From: Bergeyella_A cardium
GTDB taxonomy: Bacteria > Bacteroidota > Bacteroidia > Flavobacteriales > Weeksellaceae
Assembly (NCBI RefSeq): GCF_030012605.2
Contig: NZ_CP114055.2
DNA: 64,000 nt
Reading direction: 5' to 3' (one strand)
Below the pieces are notes generated by a model. It was not told the origin of the DNA and ran no database searches. It saw nothing but the letters and a program-made list of their open reading frames with translations. Both the position numbers and the translations under genes were made by a program. Shown piece after piece: positions 24,395 through 34,338 of the stretch. Within the stretch, counting starts at the first letter, position 1, and each line of letters begins with the position of its first letter.

Positions 24395-25960
24395 ATGATA
24401 GAGATAATAGCGGGCATTATTGGCCTTATTGTAGGGGTTGCAGCAGGAATTCTATTTTCCAGAAGCTCCCTTAATTCTAAGGCGAAATTTATGATGGAAG
24501 ATGCCAGGAAGAATGCAGAAAATTTAGTAGAAAAAGCGACAGTACAAGCAGAAGCAATCAAGAAAGAGAAACAACTACAAACCAAAGAAAAGTTTTTAGA
24601 ATTAAAATCTCAGCACGATGCAGATATTCAAGCTCGTGAAAAGAAAATCCAAGAGATAGAAAAGAGAGCAAAAGAAAAAGAACAGAAGCTGGTAGATGAG
24701 CTTTCTAAAACCAGCAAATTGGAAAAAGACCTTGAGAAGCAAATTTATGATTATACTAAAAAGCATGAGATTGTAGAAAAGAAGCAAGCTGAGCTCAACG
24801 CTATTACGGCACAGAAAGTGGAGATTTTAGAGAAAATTTCTAATTATTCAGCAGAGGAAGCTAGAGCCGAACTTGTAGAATCTCTCAAATCTGAAGCTAA
24901 AACAAGAGCCCAAGCTCATGTACAGAGTATAATGGAGGAAGCGCAGATGAATGCCAAGAACGAGGCAAGGAAAATTGTAATCCAAACCATTCAAAGAATA
25001 GGAGCCGAACAGGCTATTGAGAATTCAGTTTCTGTTTTTAATATAGAATCTGATGAAGTAAAAGGACGAATCATCGGTAGGGAAGGACGAAATATCCGTG
25101 CTCTTGAAGCAGCTACGGGGGTAGAAATCATCGTAGATGATACCCCAGAAGCCATCCTTTTATCCTGCTTTGACCCTGTGAGGCGAGAGATTGCAAGGCT
25201 TTCTCTCCACCGGCTCGTAACCGATGGCAGGATACACCCTGCAAGAATTGAAGAAGTGGTGGAGAAAACCAGAAAACATATCGAAGAGGAAATTATAGAA
25301 GTTGGTAAAAGGACGATTATAGACCTCGGCATCCATGGGCTACACCCAGAGCTTGTGAAAATCGTCGGCAGGATGAAGTACCGTTCGTCTTACGGTCAAA
25401 ACCTCCTACAACACTCCCGAGAGGTGGCAAACATCGCTGCAACTATGGCTGCCGAGCTCGGTCTGAATGTAAAATTAGCCAAAAGAGCAGGTCTCCTTCA
25501 CGATATTGGGAAAGTTCCAGAGCAGGAATCCGAACTTCCGCACGCCCTACTCGGTATGCAGTGGGCAGAGAAGTACGGCGAGCATCCAGAGGTTCTCAAC
25601 GCTATCGGTGCGCACCACGATGAGATTGAAATGACTTCACTTTTATCGCCTATCGTCCAAGTTGCCGATGCTATTTCAGGGGCAAGACCAGGTGCCAGAA
25701 GACAGGTTCTCGAGTCTTATATCCAAAGGTTAAAAGACCTTGAGGCTGCTGCCCTCAGCTTCGATGGAGTATCCAGTGCCTACGCGATACAAGCAGGTAG
25801 GGAGCTCAGAGTAATCGTGGAAAGCGGTAAAGTAAATGATGAAGTAGCAGCACAACTCTCTTATGATATCTCTGAGAAAATCCAAAACGAGCTGACCTAT
25901 CCTGGTCAGGTGAAAGTTACCGTTATCAGGGAAACAAGAGCGGTAAATATAGCGAGGTAA
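24395..25960 (+). CDS. rny: RNase Y, membrane-anchored endoribonuclease
   Basis: RNase Y starts mRNA decay at the membrane. The 521-residue protein has an N-terminal transmembrane helix (about 2-22), a long coiled coil (about 30-190), a KH RNA-binding domain with GRIIGREGR (about 224-232) and an HD domain with metal ligands His340 and His369-Asp370 (LLHDIGK). The domain order and length are those of the family. It is unusual for many Gram-negatives but normal in Bacteroidetes. A perfect terminator hairpin follows at 25983. Confidence 0.96.
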   Translation: MIEIIAGIIGLIVGVAAGILFSRSSLNSKAKFMMEDARKNAENLVEKATVQAEAIKKEKQLQTKEKFLELKSQHDADIQAREKKIQEIEKRAKEKEQKLVDELSKTSKLEKDLEKQIYDYTKKHEIVEKKQAELNAITAQKVEILEKISNYSAEEARAELVESLKSEAKTRAQAHVQSIMEEAQMNAKNEARKIVIQTIQRIGAEQAIENSVSVFNIESDEVKGRIIGREGRNIRALEAATGVEIIVDDTPEAILLSCFDPVRREIARLSLHRLVTDGRIHPARIEEVVEKTRKHIEEEIIEVGKRTIIDLGIHGLHPELVKIVGRMKYRSSYGQNLLQHSREVANIAATMAAELGLNVKLAKRAGLLHDIGKVPEQESELPHALLGMQWAEKYGEHPEVLNAIGAHHDEIEMTSLLSPIVQVADAISGARPGARRQVLESYIQRLKDLEAAALSFDGVSSAYAIQAGRELRVIVESGKVNDEVAAQLSYDISEKIQNELTYPGQVKVTVIRETRAVNIAR

Positions 25961-25982
25961 TGTATTTTTAATGTATAATAAT

Positions 25983-26014
25983 AGAAAGAGTTCCAAAATT
26001 TTGGAACTCTTTCT
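25983..26014 (+). terminator. Terminator of rny
   Basis: A perfect inverted repeat AGAAAGAGTTCC / GGAACTCTTTCT around AAAATTTT, 22 nt after the stop. Confidence 0.8.
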
Positions 26015-26023
26015 ATTATCACT

Positions 26024-26059
26024 AATAAAAAACAGACTGCCAATTTCAGCAGTCTGTTT
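26024..26059 (-). terminator. Terminator of T9SS cargo gene 1
   Basis: An 11-bp stem AAACAGACTGC / GCAGTCTGTTT is followed on the minus strand by a T run. It is similar but not identical to the hairpin after the paralogue. Confidence 0.85.
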
Positions 26060-26080
26060 AAGAATATATGTCCTATAAAA

Positions 26081-27823
26081 TTAATTTTTAATAATCTTCT
26101 GATTGATATTCTCTCCATTTTGAAGTTGGATGTTGATGATATAAACACCGCTTTCTAATGCAGATAAATCTATCTCTTTACCAAGCAGACTACCTTCTTG
26201 TACCGTTTGTCCTAGCATATTGGTTAGTCTATAAGATTTTACCTTAGCATCTGTGCTGATGTTAAGAATATCTTTCACTGGATTAGGATAGAGTGCATTG
26301 TGTTTTATATCCCTATCATCTACTGATAGATCAGAAACTACTTGTTCTTTGGAGCTATCGGATAGTACTTTTGAGGCATCGATAGATTTTATACTCCAAT
26401 AAATAGTATTTGGAAGAGCATCTTTTTTTAAGTACCAGCTTGGAGTGGTTACTTGATACTTGGCAATGTCTGATTTACCCGACTCGCTACCTACACTTAT
26501 TTCATATCTGAGGGCTTTTTCTGGGGTTTTATCATCTGAAGCTCCGCTCCATTCAAAAAAAACTCTATCATCTTTTACAGTTGCGGAGAGATTTTTAGGA
26601 GGCTTAGGTTTTTGGTTAGGCTCAGTTTCCTTGTTTTTAAATAGCTTACTGAAAAGAGGATTATCATCGAGTTTCCAGTCAAAGCCAGTAGCGATAATGT
26701 CAAGGTGATTATCATTATTATAATCTACAAGCTCAATACCGCCATTACTTCCTAAGTGGTAGAGATCGGTGTCATCAAATTTGGAGAATTTATTTTCTTT
26801 GGGGTTGTATATAAATACATTAATGTTTGGAACATAGTGAGAGTTTGCATCTTTAGCATTACCGATAATAATAAAGTCGTAATAGCCATCATTATTAAGG
26901 TCTCCTACATCTATTGATGCCATTTCTATACCTTCGCCGAGTATTTCAGATTCTGTAAAGTTACCATTACCGTCATTCCAAAGCACTACGAGTTGTTCTG
27001 TATATTTATTGTTTCTACCTGAAATCACCATATCTAGAAATCCATCGGCATTGAAGTCTGCAAAAGCTACATCTCCTGATATTAAGCCTATGTGTTCGGA
27101 ATGGAATTCCATCGTCTTCCCATTATTTTTATAGACATAGAAGCTAAATTTATTCTTAGCATCAACTCCTGTTACTACGGCATCAAGTTCATTATCATTA
27201 TTGAAATCAAATGCCTTCATTTTTCCATTTTGGCTTCCTGATATCCAGTTCTCCTGTTTCGTGAAACCAGATTTAGTGTTTGTGTATAAATCTACATACT
27301 TAGTAAATCCTACTCCAGGTATATATCGTATTCCGTTTAAGGAATAATCCATTCTACCATCGTGGTTAAAGTCAAATACATCTATATTTCCGAAGATTTT
27401 TCCAGGGAGATTATCCACTAATTCAAATGAAGTCCCATTATTCTTGAAACGATAATGTCTATAATCAACTACATTTTTATAGCTAAGCCCAGTATCTATA
27501 ATATCCAAGAGCCCATCATTATCAAAATCTATAAATTTAACCGAACTTAAATGCACAGGATAATCCTCAATAACCTGAGCAAGTTCAAAAACACCGTTAT
27601 TGTTTTTGTAGAGTTCATTAATAGTAGTATCCACCTTGCCATTACCGTCCGTATCCAGTGCGCCGGCAAAGAATACATCTTTATATCCGTCATTATTATA
27701 ATCCCCGACGGCTATTGAGGAGTAATAAGAGTTCTTAAATGGTGAAGGGGTTACTTCTTCAAACACCTGAGCTTTCATACCGATGAAAGCCAACAATCCA
27801 ATTGAGCAATAGAATTTTTTCAT
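26081..27823 (-). CDS. FG-GAP/VCBS-repeat T9SS cargo protein, copy 1
   Basis: This 580-residue secreted protein has a signal peptide (about 1-18) and at least seven beta-propeller repeats of the FG-GAP/VCBS type with Ca2+-binding loops (DYNNDGYKD, DFDNDGLLD, DFNHDGRMD, DFNADGFLD, DLNNDGYYD, DYNNDNHLD). A fibronectin-III-like region lies at about 395-480. The T9SS type A sorting tail (about 505-580) contains LYPNPVKDILNIS and the last strand block ending QKIIKN. It is probably a surface adhesin or binding protein. It is about 90% identical to the gene at 27987, exactly 1906 bp away. Confidence 0.87.
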   Translation of the reverse strand: MKKFYCSIGLLAFIGMKAQVFEEVTPSPFKNSYYSSIAVGDYNNDGYKDVFFAGALDTDGNGKVDTTINELYKNNNGVFELAQVIEDYPVHLSSVKFIDFDNDGLLDIIDTGLSYKNVVDYRHYRFKNNGTSFELVDNLPGKIFGNIDVFDFNHDGRMDYSLNGIRYIPGVGFTKYVDLYTNTKSGFTKQENWISGSQNGKMKAFDFNNDNELDAVVTGVDAKNKFSFYVYKNNGKTMEFHSEHIGLISGDVAFADFNADGFLDMVISGRNNKYTEQLVVLWNDGNGNFTESEILGEGIEMASIDVGDLNNDGYYDFIIIGNAKDANSHYVPNINVFIYNPKENKFSKFDDTDLYHLGSNGGIELVDYNNDNHLDIIATGFDWKLDDNPLFSKLFKNKETEPNQKPKPPKNLSATVKDDRVFFEWSGASDDKTPEKALRYEISVGSESGKSDIAKYQVTTPSWYLKKDALPNTIYWSIKSIDASKVLSDSSKEQVVSDLSVDDRDIKHNALYPNPVKDILNISTDAKVKSYRLTNMLGQTVQEGSLLGKEIDLSALESGVYIINIQLQNGENINQKIIKN

Positions 27824-27847
27824 TGTAATTTTTATTTAGAATTTATA

Positions 27848-27855
27848 CAAAAATA
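27848..27855 (-). promoter_or_regulatory. -7 promoter box (TATTTTTG) for T9SS cargo gene 1
   Basis: Minus-strand TAnnTTTG box with 24 nt between it and the start. The same box at the same distance precedes the paralogue. Confidence 0.55.
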
Positions 27856-27925
27856 AGGATATATATAGAGTCTCCAAAAAACCGAATATGATTTTTATCA
27901 TATAATGGGCTGAATAAGATTTTAT

Positions 27926-27963
27926 TAATAAAAAAAAAGACTGCTGATTTCAGCAGTCTTTTT
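27926..27963 (-). terminator. Terminator of T9SS cargo gene 2
   Basis: Stem AAAAAGACTGCTG / CAGCAGTCTTTTT with a 3-4 nt loop is followed on the minus strand by a run of T. Confidence 0.85.
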
Positions 27964-27986
27964 AAGAATATTAGAGTTTTATGAAA

Positions 27987-29729
27987 TTAATTTTTAATAA
28001 TTTTCTGATTGATATTCTCTCCATTTTGAAGCTGGATATCAATGATGTAGATTCCGCTTTCTAATACAGATAAGTCAATCTCTTTACCAGATAGGCTGCC
28101 TTCTTTTACCGTTTGTCCTAACATATTGGTAAGTTTATAAGATTTCACCTTAGCATCTGTGCTGATGTTGAGAATATCTTTCACAGGGTTAGGATAGAGT
28201 GCCTTGTGCTTTATATCCCTGTCATCTACAGATAGGTCATAAGCCATTTGCTCTTTGGAACTTACAGATAATACTTTGGATGCGTCAATAGATTTTATAC
28301 TCCAATAAATGGTATTTGGCAGGTTTTCTTTTTTCAAATACCAACTTGGGGTGGTTACTTCATATTTGGCGATGTCTGATTTTCCAGATTCGCTTCCTAC
28401 GCTTATTTCATATCTGAGAGCTTTTTCCGGGGTTTTATCATCCGAAGCTCCGCTCCACTCAAATACAACTCTGTCATCTTTTACTGTTGCAGAGAGGTTT
28501 TTAGGCGGATTAGGCTTTTCGTTAGGTTTGGTTTCCTTGTTCTTAAATAACTTACTGAAAAGGGGTGTATCAGGGAGTTTCCAGTCAAAGCCAGTAGCAA
28601 TGATATCGAGGTGGTTATCATTATTATAATCTACGAGTTCAATACTGCCATTACTGCCTAAGTGATAGATATCAGTATCATCAAATTTGGAGAAATTATT
28701 TCCTTTAGGGTCGTATATAAATACATTAATGTTTGGAACATAGCGGGAGTTTGCATCTTTAGCGTTACCAATGATAATAAAGTCGTAGTAGCCATCATTA
28801 TTAAGGTCTCCTACATCTATTGAAGCCATTTCTAAACCTTCATTAGGAATTTCAGATTCTGTAAAGTTGCCATTACCGTCGTTCCAAAGGACTATTAGGT
28901 GGGAGTCATGATTGCTATCCTTACCAGATACTACGATGTCTAAGAATCCATCAGCATTAAAGTCTGCGAAGGTTACATCTCCCGATATTAAGCCTTTTTG
29001 CTCGGAATGGAGCTCCATTTTTTTTCCATTATTTTTGTAAATAAAGAAGCTGAAATTATTCTTATTATCTACTCCTGTTACTACGGCATCGAGTTCATTA
29101 TCATTATTGAAATCAAACGCTTTCATTTTTCCGTTCTGGCTTCCCAATATCCAATTTTCCTCTTTTGTAAATCCAGATTTACTGTTTGTGTATAAATCTA
29201 CATACTTAGTAAATCCCACACCTTGCACATATCTTACTCCATTTAAGGAATAGTCCATTTTACCATCGTGGTTAAAATCAAATACATCTATATTTCCATA
29301 AATTTTACCTGGGAGATTATCGACTAATTCAAAAGAACTTCCATTATTCTTGAAGCGATAATGCCTGTAATCAACTACATTTTTATAGCTAAGCCCAGTA
29401 TCTATAATATCTAAAAGTCCATCGTTATCGAAGTCTATAAATTTAACCGAACTTAAATGCACAGGATAATCTTCAATAACTTGGGCAAGCTCGAAAACTC
29501 CATTATTGTTTTTGTAGAGTTCATTAATAGTGGTATCTACATCATTGTCATTATCAGTATCTAATGCACCTGCGAAGAATACATCTTTATATCCGTCATT
29601 ATTATAATCCCCGACGGCTATTGAGGAGTAATAAGAGTTCTTAAATGGTGAAGGGGTTACTTCTTCAAACACCTGAGCTTTCATACCGATGAAAGCCAAC
29701 AATCCAATTGAGCAATAGATTTTTTTCAT
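27987..29729 (-). CDS. FG-GAP/VCBS-repeat T9SS cargo protein, copy 2
   Basis: This is a 580-residue paralogue of the preceding entry, with the same signal peptide, seven Ca2+-loop propeller repeats, fibronectin-III-like region and T9SS type A tail (LYPNPVKDILNIS ... QKIIKN). Differences cluster in propeller loops, for example a Ca2+-loop reading DTDNDNDVDTT where copy 1 has DTDGNGKVDTT. The first 170 bp and the promoter region are almost unchanged between copies, which points to recent duplication or gene conversion. Each copy has its own promoter and terminator. Confidence 0.87.
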   Translation of the reverse strand: MKKIYCSIGLLAFIGMKAQVFEEVTPSPFKNSYYSSIAVGDYNNDGYKDVFFAGALDTDNDNDVDTTINELYKNNNGVFELAQVIEDYPVHLSSVKFIDFDNDGLLDIIDTGLSYKNVVDYRHYRFKNNGSSFELVDNLPGKIYGNIDVFDFNHDGKMDYSLNGVRYVQGVGFTKYVDLYTNSKSGFTKEENWILGSQNGKMKAFDFNNDNELDAVVTGVDNKNNFSFFIYKNNGKKMELHSEQKGLISGDVTFADFNADGFLDIVVSGKDSNHDSHLIVLWNDGNGNFTESEIPNEGLEMASIDVGDLNNDGYYDFIIIGNAKDANSRYVPNINVFIYDPKGNNFSKFDDTDIYHLGSNGSIELVDYNNDNHLDIIATGFDWKLPDTPLFSKLFKNKETKPNEKPNPPKNLSATVKDDRVVFEWSGASDDKTPEKALRYEISVGSESGKSDIAKYEVTTPSWYLKKENLPNTIYWSIKSIDASKVLSVSSKEQMAYDLSVDDRDIKHKALYPNPVKDILNISTDAKVKSYKLTNMLGQTVKEGSLSGKEIDLSVLESGIYIIDIQLQNGENINQKIIKN

Positions 29730-29753
29730 TGTAATTTTTATTTAGAATTTGTA

Positions 29754-29761
29754 CAAAAATA
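29754..29761 (-). promoter_or_regulatory. -7 promoter box (TATTTTTG) for T9SS cargo gene 2
   Basis: Minus-strand TAnnTTTG box, same spacing as in copy 1. Confidence 0.55.
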
Positions 29762-29894
29762 AGAATATCCATAAAGTTCTCAAAAAATCGAATATGATTT
29801 TTATCACATACTAAGCTAAATAAGATGTGAAATTCTTTTTTGAAAGACGAGATTTTTTCGTTTTTTTGCATTGCTTTAAATCCTTCATAATAAT

Positions 29895-30560
29895 ATGTGG
29901 AAAACCCTCAAAAGATTAATCCTCATCCTCATTCTGGCGAATATTCTCTTTATCGTTTGGGGTAGGTTTTTTAATCCTCCCATTACAATTACCCAAATCG
30001 GAGGGTATTTAGACTACGGAAAGCTCCAGCGTGAGTATATCCCCTACGATGAAATGGGCGAGAATATAAAAAAAGCAGTGATAGCCTCCGAAGACCAGAA
30101 TTTTTTTATACATCAGGGCTTTGACTTTAAGGCGATAGAGCGCGCGATGAAGTTTAATGAAAAATCTACCTCAGGGAAGATGCAGGGCGGGAGCACCATC
30201 TCCCAACAGACGGCAAAGAATGTCTTCCTCTGGCAAGGAAGAAGCTGGCTGAGAAAAGGTCTGGAAGCAATCTATACCTTTATTATAGAAAGAGTTTGGA
30301 CGAAGGAAATCATCCTCGAAAGGTATCTGAACTCGATAGAAATGGGGCAAGGGGTCTACGGTATAGAAGCCGCTGCAGATTATTATTTCCATAAGCCAGC
30401 TAAAAACTTAACCAAAAGCGAAGCCGCGTGGATAGCGGCAGTACTCCCCAATCCCAAAAAATACGACCCAAAGAACCCGACCAAAAAACTCAACAAAAAA
30501 CATAAGTGGATAATGCAGCAGATGAACCACATCTCATTGTCCCCAAATAAAGGTAAATAA
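29895..30560 (+). CDS. mtgA: Monofunctional biosynthetic peptidoglycan transglycosylase
   Basis: MtgA polymerises lipid II into glycan strands at the inner membrane. The 221-residue protein has one N-terminal transmembrane helix (about 7-25) and a GT51 domain with the catalytic AVIASEDQNFFIHQGFD block, GGSTISQQTAKNVFLW, the KEIILERYLNSIEMG block and VYGIEAAA. There is no transpeptidase domain. The length is normal. It is followed after 33 nt by the aminopeptidase gene with no terminator between, so co-transcription is likely. Confidence 0.95.
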   Translation: MWKTLKRLILILILANILFIVWGRFFNPPITITQIGGYLDYGKLQREYIPYDEMGENIKKAVIASEDQNFFIHQGFDFKAIERAMKFNEKSTSGKMQGGSTISQQTAKNVFLWQGRSWLRKGLEAIYTFIIERVWTKEIILERYLNSIEMGQGVYGIEAAADYYFHKPAKNLTKSEAAWIAAVLPNPKKYDPKNPTKKLNKKHKWIMQQMNHISLSPNKGK

Positions 30561-30593
30561 CTTATTTCTAATGATACTAAAAAATCTATTATA

Positions 30594-32366
30594 ATGAATA
30601 CAACAGAAAAAATCTCAGTACTGCGCACAAAAATGCGAGACAATAATGTAGATGCGTTTATCGTATTCTCTGCCGACCCTCATATGAGCGAATACCTCCC
30701 ACACGAGTGGCAAGAAAGAGCGTGGGTATCGGGCTTTACGGGCTCTGCGGGTTTTGTGGTCTTCACCCGAGATAAAGCTGGGCTTTGGACGGATGGAAGG
30801 TACTTCACCCAAGCAGGAGTAGAGCTGAAGGATACCGGAATCACCCTGATGAAAGATGGAGTAGAAGGTACTCCGAACTATATTGATTGGATTCTCGAGA
30901 ATATTCCGCAGGGCGGTAAGGTAGCCGTAAACGCACTAGCGACATCCCACGCAAACTGGGAGCAAATCTCCTCCAAGCTACAGAATGGCGGTGCATCGCT
31001 CATCCACCTCCCCCTCATTGATGAAATATGGAGCGACAGACCTTCGCCGTCTAAAAACAAAGTCTTCACACAACCCGTAGAGAGGGCTGGAAAGTCCGTA
31101 CAGGACAAGCTCTCCACCATTAGAGCAAAAGTACAGGAAGCAGGGGCTACGGCGCATATTATTTCCAGCCTCGATGATGTCGCTTGGACGCTCAACCTCC
31201 GAGGAAGCGATGTGAATGCAAATCCTGTATTCTTAGGATACATCTACCTCAGTTTGAATGATGCGGTGCTGTTCGTAGATTTAGAAAAACTGGAAACCGA
31301 TGCTAAGGAACAGCTCGATAAATCGGGCGTAAAAGCGGTTTCTTATCACGATTTCTTCCATTTCCTCTCGGGAATTGATGGGGAGAAAATTCTCATCTCG
31401 CCTAATACCAATCAGCTCGTATTTGAAGCACTAAAAGCTAAAAATACCTTCATAAAAGCAGCAGTGCCAGGAAATCTGATGAAAGCCCAAAAGAATGAAA
31501 CAGAATTGGAAGGCTTCCGTATCGCAATGGAGAAAGATGGCGTTGCGATGGTAAAATTCCTCCACTGGCTTACTCATAACGCAGGGAAAATCGAGATGAA
31601 TGAATACAGCATAGGAGAAAAACTCACCTCCCTAAGAGCCGAGCAAGAGAATTTCGTAGGAGTGAGCTTTGATAGTATTATCGGTTATAAAGAAAATGGT
31701 GCAATTATCCATTATTCAGCAAAATCTGAGGGGAGTAAGGAAATAACCAACTCTGGGACAATATTAGTGGATTCAGGGGGACAATACTTAGAAGGCACGA
31801 CAGATATCACCCGAACTTTTGCCTTAGGAAATGATGTATCCCAAGATTTTAAAATAAATTATACCCTTGTACTCAAAGGAATGATAAACCTCTCTATGGT
31901 GAAGTTCCCCAAAGGGACAAGAGGCGTACAGCTCGATGCCTTTGCAAGGCTCCCTCTTTGGCAGGCTGGGAAGGACTACAACCACGGTACAGGGCACGGT
32001 GTAGGTAGTTTTATGAATGTACACGAAGGTCCTCAAAATATTAGGAAAGACCTTAACCCCGTAGAGCTAATGCCAGGTATGGTGGTGTCTAACGAGCCTG
32101 GCTTCTATCTAGTAGGAGAATATGGTATTCGTTTGGAAAACCTCATCGCAGTAAGAGAAGTTGAAACTACAGATTTCGGTGTGTTCTACGGCTTTGAAAC
32201 CCTTACCATTTGTCCATTCTTCAAAGATGTTATCATAAGAGAACTCCTCTCCGAAGAAGAAATTCAGTGGCTGAATAATTACCACAAACTCTGCGAAGAA
32301 AAACTCTCTAAACACCTCGATGGAGAAGTAAAAGACTGGTTCCTCCAACTTGTACAACCTTTGTAG
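30594..32366 (+). CDS. Xaa-Pro aminopeptidase, M24B family
   Basis: This 590-residue cytoplasmic aminopeptidase P-type enzyme removes an N-terminal residue preceding proline. It has two N-terminal creatinase-like domains (about 5-300) and a C-terminal pita-bread fold. The dinuclear metal site is seen as Asp in LVDSGGQYLEGTTDITRT, His in GTGHGVGSFMNVHEGP, Glu in EPGFY and Glu in GIRLENL. The three-domain length is that of the long (APP1-like) form. No signal peptide is present. Confidence 0.93.
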   Translation: MNTTEKISVLRTKMRDNNVDAFIVFSADPHMSEYLPHEWQERAWVSGFTGSAGFVVFTRDKAGLWTDGRYFTQAGVELKDTGITLMKDGVEGTPNYIDWILENIPQGGKVAVNALATSHANWEQISSKLQNGGASLIHLPLIDEIWSDRPSPSKNKVFTQPVERAGKSVQDKLSTIRAKVQEAGATAHIISSLDDVAWTLNLRGSDVNANPVFLGYIYLSLNDAVLFVDLEKLETDAKEQLDKSGVKAVSYHDFFHFLSGIDGEKILISPNTNQLVFEALKAKNTFIKAAVPGNLMKAQKNETELEGFRIAMEKDGVAMVKFLHWLTHNAGKIEMNEYSIGEKLTSLRAEQENFVGVSFDSIIGYKENGAIIHYSAKSEGSKEITNSGTILVDSGGQYLEGTTDITRTFALGNDVSQDFKINYTLVLKGMINLSMVKFPKGTRGVQLDAFARLPLWQAGKDYNHGTGHGVGSFMNVHEGPQNIRKDLNPVELMPGMVVSNEPGFYLVGEYGIRLENLIAVREVETTDFGVFYGFETLTICPFFKDVIIRELLSEEEIQWLNNYHKLCEEKLSKHLDGEVKDWFLQLVQPL

Positions 32367-32410
32367 GGAAATAATTTTGAATTAAAAGTATAATTATCAA
32401 TTATTTTTAA

Positions 32411-32418
32411 TACTTTTG
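32411..32418 (+). promoter_or_regulatory. -7 promoter box (TACTTTTG) for rpsA
   Basis: TAnnTTTG box 120 nt before the rpsA ATG. The resulting leader is the longest for a plus-strand gene here and could carry S1 autoregulation, which I cannot show. Confidence 0.6.
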
Positions 32419-32538
32419 CACCGCTTTTTTGCAGTAGAGGTTTGGAAAGCGAATGAATTATAATTAACATCTTCCTGAGTTTTTAAGCTGTAAATCATCA
32501 AACCATTAGAAACTAAGGAATACAAAATTTATTTTTTT

Positions 32539-34314
32539 ATGTCTGAATTGACAAACAAAGAAGAGGTTCTAATGAACCAAAATGTGGCACCTGAACAATT
32601 TGATTGGGATTCTTTTGAATCTGGTCTTGATGCAGAAGCAAGAAAAGAGAAATCTGATCTTGAAGAAATCTACAAAGGCTCTTTAAACGACCTTGAAGAC
32701 AATGATGTTTTAGTAGGTAAAGTTGTAAGACTTACAGACAAAGAAGCGATTGTAGACATCAATTTCAAATCCGAAGGTGTTATCTCTCTTAACGAATTCC
32801 GTTACAATGCTGGCCTTAAAGTAGGCGATGAAGTAGAAGTAATGGTAGATAGAAGAGAAGACAAAACAGGGCAGCTTCAGCTTTCTCACAAAAAAGCAAG
32901 AACGCTTAGAGCGTGGGATAAAGTAAATGAACTGCACCAGTCTGGCGAGGTTGTAAATGGTTTTGTGAAATCAAGAACAAAAGGAGGTATGATTGTAGAT
33001 GTACACGGTATTGAAGCCTTCTTGCCTGGTTCCCAAATCGATGTTAAGCCTATTAAAGACTATGATCAGTTTGTAGGAAAAACAATGGAATTCAAAGTGG
33101 TGAAGATTAACCCTGAGTTCAAAAATGTTGTAGTTTCCCACAAAGCTCTTATCGAAGCTGATATCGAAGATCAGAAAAAAGAAATCATCGCTCAGCTAGA
33201 AAAAGGTCAAGTTCTTGAAGGAACGGTTAAAAACATCACTTCTTACGGTGTGTTTATAGACCTTGGCGGAGTAGATGGTCTTATCCATATCACTGACCTT
33301 TCTTGGTCAAGAGTAAATCATCCGACAGAAATCTTGGAAGATGGTCAAACGGTAAAAGTGGTTATCCTCGATTTCGATGATGAGAAAACAAGAATCCAGT
33401 TGGGTATGAAGCAGCTTGAGCCACACCCTTGGGAAGCTCTTGATGCTAACTTGAAAGTAGGAGACAAAGTAAAAGGTAAAGTAGTAGTTCTTGCAGATTA
33501 TGGTGCATTCGTAGAGATTGCTCCAGGTGTAGAAGGGCTTATCCATGTATCTGAAATGTCTTGGTCTACCCACCTTAGAAGCGCTGGAGATTTCGTAAAA
33601 GTAGGAGATGAAGTAGAAGCTGAAATCCTTACCCTCGACAGAGATGAAAGAAAAATCTCTCTTGGTATTAAGCAATTAACCAACGACCCTTGGGCAGATA
33701 TTGAAGCTAAGTATCCAGTAGGTTCTAAGCACAATGGTGCCGTAAGAAACTTCACAAACTTTGGTGTATTTGTAGAGTTGGAAGAGGGTATCGATGGTCT
33801 TGTATATATCTCTGACCTTTCTTGGACTAAGAAAATCAAGCATCCATCAGAGTTCTGCTCCGTAGGAGATAAAATGGATGTAGTAGTTCTCGAGCTTGAT
33901 AAAGAAGCAAGAAGAATCTCTCTTGGTCATAAGCAGCTTACAGAAAACCCTTGGGATGTATTCGAGACTAAATATGCAGAAGGTACTGTACACTCTGGTG
34001 TAGCTCTTGATGTATTTGATAAAGGTGCTCAAGTACAGTTTGAAGATGCCGAAGTAGAAGCATTCTGCCCTTCAAGATTGTTAGAAAAAGAAGATGGTTC
34101 TAAAATCAAAAAAGGAGAAACGGCAGACTTCAAAGTAATAGAATTCAATAAAGAATTCAAGAGAGTAGTGGTTTCTCACACAGGAATCTTCCGTGAAGAA
34201 GAAAGAAAGAATGTGAAAGACGCAGCAGCTAAATCTTCTTCCGAAGAGAAAACAACCCTCGGAGACATCGATGCTCTTGCAGAGCTTAAAAAGAAAATGG
34301 AAGAAGGGAAATAA
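32539..34314 (+). CDS. rpsA: 30S ribosomal protein S1
   Basis: S1 binds mRNA and helps load it on the 30S subunit. The 591-residue protein has six S1/OB repeats, starting at about residues 56, 136, 222, 307, 393 and 480, each with the GxVxxxxxxGxFV/ID pattern (for example NITSYGVFIDLGGVDGLIH). Repeats 3-5 are the most canonical and the last two flank an acidic tail. In Bacteroidetes, where Shine-Dalgarno sequences are rare, S1 is thought to matter more for initiation. The gene has its own promoter and terminator. Confidence 0.97.
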   Translation: MSELTNKEEVLMNQNVAPEQFDWDSFESGLDAEARKEKSDLEEIYKGSLNDLEDNDVLVGKVVRLTDKEAIVDINFKSEGVISLNEFRYNAGLKVGDEVEVMVDRREDKTGQLQLSHKKARTLRAWDKVNELHQSGEVVNGFVKSRTKGGMIVDVHGIEAFLPGSQIDVKPIKDYDQFVGKTMEFKVVKINPEFKNVVVSHKALIEADIEDQKKEIIAQLEKGQVLEGTVKNITSYGVFIDLGGVDGLIHITDLSWSRVNHPTEILEDGQTVKVVILDFDDEKTRIQLGMKQLEPHPWEALDANLKVGDKVKGKVVVLADYGAFVEIAPGVEGLIHVSEMSWSTHLRSAGDFVKVGDEVEAEILTLDRDERKISLGIKQLTNDPWADIEAKYPVGSKHNGAVRNFTNFGVFVELEEGIDGLVYISDLSWTKKIKHPSEFCSVGDKMDVVVLELDKEARRISLGHKQLTENPWDVFETKYAEGTVHSGVALDVFDKGAQVQFEDAEVEAFCPSRLLEKEDGSKIKKGETADFKVIEFNKEFKRVVVSHTGIFREEERKNVKDAAAKSSSEEKTTLGDIDALAELKKKMEEGK

Positions 34315-34338
34315 TCTCCCACCCATTTCTAAAATATA

